DNA of 64,000 nucleotides from Crotophaga sulcirostris (lineage: Eukaryota; Chordata; Aves; Cuculiformes; Crotophagidae), in the NCBI GenBank assembly GCA_013397455.1, contig VYZB01000374.1:495718-559717 (forward strand), read 5' to 3'. The notes below the pieces were generated by a model. The model was not told where the DNA came from and did not search any database. It worked only from the letters and a program-made list of their open reading frames with translations. Shown here in pieces: positions 61,362 to 64,000 of the stretch (its first letter is position 1; each line of letters begins with the position of its first letter). Position numbers and translations under genes: made by a program.

Positions 61362-61507
61362 TTGCAAGGGCTTTGCTTGTGACTTTGAACTGTCAGCAGA
61401 TGAGCACTGGGGTTGTGCAGCAGCAGATAGCGAATAAGAAAAACTTGTTTGCCTTGTACAAGATCCACAAAACACGAGGGAACTTGAACAGAGTTATTTT
61501 TTGGCTA

Positions 61508-61579
61508 TTGTTAGGTTCTAGGTTGGACTCTAAGATCTCAGAGGTCCTTTCCAACCTTGTAATACTGTGATACTGTGAT
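61508..61579 (+). mobile_element. CR1 LINE 3'-UTR stub, young family (group B)
   Basis: About 72 bases of a plus-oriented 3' end: TTGTTAGGTTCTAGGTTGGA, then CTCTAAGATCTCAGAGGTCC, AACCTTGTAATACTGTGATA and CTGTGAT. With the minus stub at 61308 it forms an outward-facing pair around 146 bases of unique DNA. Its group B words (TTCTAGG, AAGGTCC-type spacing, CCTTGTAAT) show it is not simply a copy of the left stub. Confidence 0.9.
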
Positions 61580-63540
61580 TTTTTTAAAACACATGGCCCT
61601 CCAATTCATGAACAATTTTCAACTAAAATCACTTTCTGCATTTTAATGGGCAAATATTGATTTGTTTGCCTGCGTCCTCATTCGGTATGGTATATGGAGA
61701 AGAGAAGCACTGAAATATGTGGGCACAAGTGCAAAGTGGCTGTAAAAAATCATCGAATCTGAAAGGTTGTGACAGATATCTGCTCCGGCACTGATTATGT
61801 CTTGGATAAATTATTCTGTATGACTCATAAATGCTTAAAAGAGAAAATACAATTACAGTCACCAGCTATGTGACTTCATTTTATGTGCAGATTTTTATCC
61901 TCTGTTTTTAGCTAAATGAGAAAATATTTTGATAAGCAATAAGTTATACAAAACTGCAAGCAAAGGACAAAATTATTTTAAGAGAACTGGGTGCCTACCC
62001 AGAAATGAACACACAAACACCATTCTGTGATTCTATGACTCTAAATATCATAGTAAATGTAATTCCAGATCATCAACGTATAGTTGTAGACCCTACTTTG
62101 AAAAGAAAGCTGAGATTGGGGTAAGGCTGTTTTATTTTTCAGAAGAGAAAAGGAAAAATGTTAACCTATGGTCAACCTAAATCACTTCATTCAACCCAAA
62201 ATAAAACATCATGCAATAACTTTCAGGTCATTTAACTTCTTCATCTTTGACTTTGAAGCTCCTTCAAATGAAAATAAAAGCATTTTAACTCCCAGGAGTT
62301 CAAACAGAGCTAAGTCAGTTCCCCTGAGTAGTAGCATCACTCTTGATGCAGAAGACCTTCCAAGTGTATTTTATGAACTGCGACCACAGTCAAATTCCCA
62401 TCCTCTGCAAAATACGTACTTTTCTCTGAATACAACTCACCTGAGTATTTGGAGTTTTATGGTTTGCTAACACAATGAGACCTTAGTTACACAGTCACTT
62501 TCACCTTCAATAAACCCTGCAACTCCAAATCCTGCCCTTCCCTACCCCAGTAAAAAATCTCTTCTACTTAATCTCACTCTCTTTCTTACTTTTGTGTGTG
62601 CAGAGACCACTGCAAATCATATGTTTAAGTAGTGGCACAATTTATAAATGAGTTACAGTAGGGGTTTAACTATGGCATGAAACAAATTTTGCAGTCAATC
62701 TTTAAACCTATGTAAATGCAAAAGTTAGAAAAATGAGGAAAAACTGTGCCCACCACCACCATTGCCTTGGCCAGCTTTAGGGACTCCTTAGAGGAGTTTC
62801 TATAGGTAGATGGGATGGGCTTCCATACTTCCAAAAAGGCATCTCTCACTTTGAGCTAATGAAAGCACTCCTGATGCAGCTCCTTTTCCTAAGCTGGAAA
62901 AAACCTTGTCTTTTTACAGGCTTCCAGACACGAGCTGCCAGTCAGCCAGCCTTGCACTAGATGATCTCATCACTAGGCAACCATCCATGAAGGCCACTTC
63001 TCCTTGAGGAAGTTCACTTATTGTTTAAAGGTATTTCATTTCCATGAAAGAGTGTTTCATCTGACAACTCTCTTTTGTTAACCTTGTGCTGGTGGCCTTT
63101 AGAATTATTTTCTGACGTGGAAGTAAGTGAAAGACAGAAACTTGCCTGCACAGTCAAAATGAATTTTTCCATTTGAATAAGAGTCTTGTGATCGGAAGAG
63201 TGTCCATAGCTGGATTATCCGATTGACAACAGTTACTATGGGACATCAAAAGGCATGTGGTGTGGCCACATTTTCACTTTTAGTCTAGACCAATAACAGA
63301 GAAAATATTTTTTATGCTCTTCTAAGCACTGTATAAGGTATCCTCAGACCTGACCCATGGAGAATAATTAATTGTATGCCTTGGGTGAAAGGCTCCCATT
63401 TACCATGTTAATGAAATTAAACCCTGCAATGGTGGTAAAGATAGTACATCATAGTGTGACACAAAGGAGGATACAAGAAATCATAGATTCTTTAATTAAT
63501 ATAGAAGTGAAATGGGAGCTTATTTTGGACTTTAAAACCC
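61580..63540. other. Gene-free unique DNA
   Basis: No supported gene. A possible relic of a CR1 tail lies at 62021-62046. The 100-codon plus frame at 62168-62470 has no motif and no gene context. Confidence 0.5.
62021..62046 (+). repeat. Possible CR1 tail relic
   Basis: CATTCTGTGATTCTATGACT followed by CTAAA resembles the ATTCTATG tail of the older CR1 group, but no UTR sequence can be recognised upstream. It could be an ancient, decayed insertion or coincidence. Confidence 0.35.
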
Positions 63541-63718
63541 TTGGCACCCTTTGAGTTGGTGGTCTGCACCCGTGATTGGTTGCATCCAGCTGACACCTAT
63601 GATTACCTGTTTCCACCTATCTCTGTCCACAGACTTAGCTAGCAAGAGCAGACTCTAGGGATGACCTTGAGCTGTCAGTAAAGATATTTTCCTTTGTTCT
63701 TATGTTATTTACTTTCTA
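63541..63718 (+). mobile_element. Possible LTR-like segment (weak)
   Basis: The stretch has the texture of the 3' half of a retroviral-type LTR. A GC-balanced region (GTGATTGGTTGCATCCAGCT) includes a CCAAT-type box read on the minus strand. Downstream come GAGCTGTCAGTAAAGATATT, with an AGTAAA polyadenylation-like word, a T-rich GT-containing stretch (TTTTCCTTTGTTCTTATG), then a sudden G-rich run. I see no defined TG...CA ends, no second LTR, no primer-binding site and no internal coding region, so it could equally be ordinary unique DNA or a solo LTR remnant. Confidence 0.18.
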
Positions 63719-64000
63719 CGGGGGGTGGGGGGAAGAAACCCCTCTGATGCCTGATAGTATAATAGCTTGTAAAAACTCCCATCTAGTACCTGCCAGGCCA
63801 ACTTTGCTATGCCTGGCTCTCCACTTCTATCAGACCCCAGATAATGCAAGACCCCTGACTTGTCCAGCGACCAGACTACCTTGGCACCACAGCTGTAGCT
63901 TTGCTGTTGTGCACTTTGCCCTGTGTGCCCTGACCACAGGGCAGAGGGAGCAGGGTCCCGCAGGAGCTGGGGACAAAAAGGTTGCACAGTTCCTCACTGG
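63719..64000. other. GC-richer stretch at the window end
   Basis: It begins with a G-rich run, GGGGGGTGGGGGG, that could fold as a G-quadruplex. The remainder is balanced in composition and carries a 92-codon minus frame at 63709-63987 that shows no motif I recognise and is cut close to the window edge. It could continue beyond the window. Confidence 0.4.

Noticed and set aside
61308..61579. Reading the inverted CR1 ends as terminal inverted repeats of a DNA transposon
   Set aside because: The arms are recognisable CR1 tails from two different subfamilies, with no clear target-site duplication. Two insertions are the simpler explanation, so it is kept only as a question.
1..64000. CRISPR arrays, bacterial operons, tRNA or rRNA genes
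   Set aside because: No regularly spaced identical repeats, no ribosome-binding-site-led gene runs and no cloverleaf or rRNA signature were seen. The sequence is vertebrate nuclear DNA.

Overview
The window reads as AT-rich, CpG-poor vertebrate nuclear DNA. The organism is almost certainly a bird, because the dominant interspersed repeat is the CR1 non-LTR retrotransposon (LINE). Its copies show the avian hallmarks: severe 5' truncation, an ORF2 C-terminus with the DIRKKFF...[14 protein letters not shown] signature, and short tandem 3' tails instead of poly(A). I cannot name the species. A young CR1 family with a GATACTGT-type tail would fit a neoavian lineage with recent CR1 activity, but that is inference. 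There is no sign of prokaryotic, plasmid or phage organisation.

I find no protein-coding gene, exon or RNA gene that I can support. The open frames are short, lack codon structure or family motifs, and occur at about the rate expected by chance in 64 kb. The longer ones are sense or antisense readings of CR1 fragments, or run across assembly gaps. The window is best described as intergenic or deep-intronic gene-poor DNA.

Layout: two runs of N (9629-10583 and 60419-60903) are assembly gaps. Twelve fragments of one young CR1 family (about 2.9 kb in total, both orientations) lie at about 6756, 8717, 11455, 14530, 19234, 31549, 36637, 39396, 53659, 60904, 61308 and 61508. Two older CR1 fragments with ATTCTATG-type tails lie at 4687 and 42855, with a possible tail relic at 62021. 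The copies at 31549 (minus) and 39396 (plus) are the longest and preserve most of the ORF2 C-terminal region. The young copies fall into two sequence groups, separable by shared diagnostic bases. The unique DNA between them holds small tandem repeats (a 34-bp triplicate at 58690, a 78-bp-spaced duplication at 14209, GA, AC, GT and CAA microsatellites) and short palindromes (11769, 40572).

Several stretches (about 30120-30800, 40480-40630, 43840-44560, 46700-47720, 54860-54965) look unlike the background. They are denser in homeodomain, TCF/LEF, octamer or SOX-like words, or locally richer in CpG, and are my best candidates for conserved noncoding regulatory DNA. This can only be tested by cross-species alignment. 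A candidate LTR-like segment sits near the right end (63541-63718). I did not find a convincing new biological system. The most unusual items are the outward-facing CR1 3'-end pair beside a CR1-flanked gap (60419-61579), the 34-bp hairpin-forming triplicate, and the putative regulatory block near 30.5 kb.
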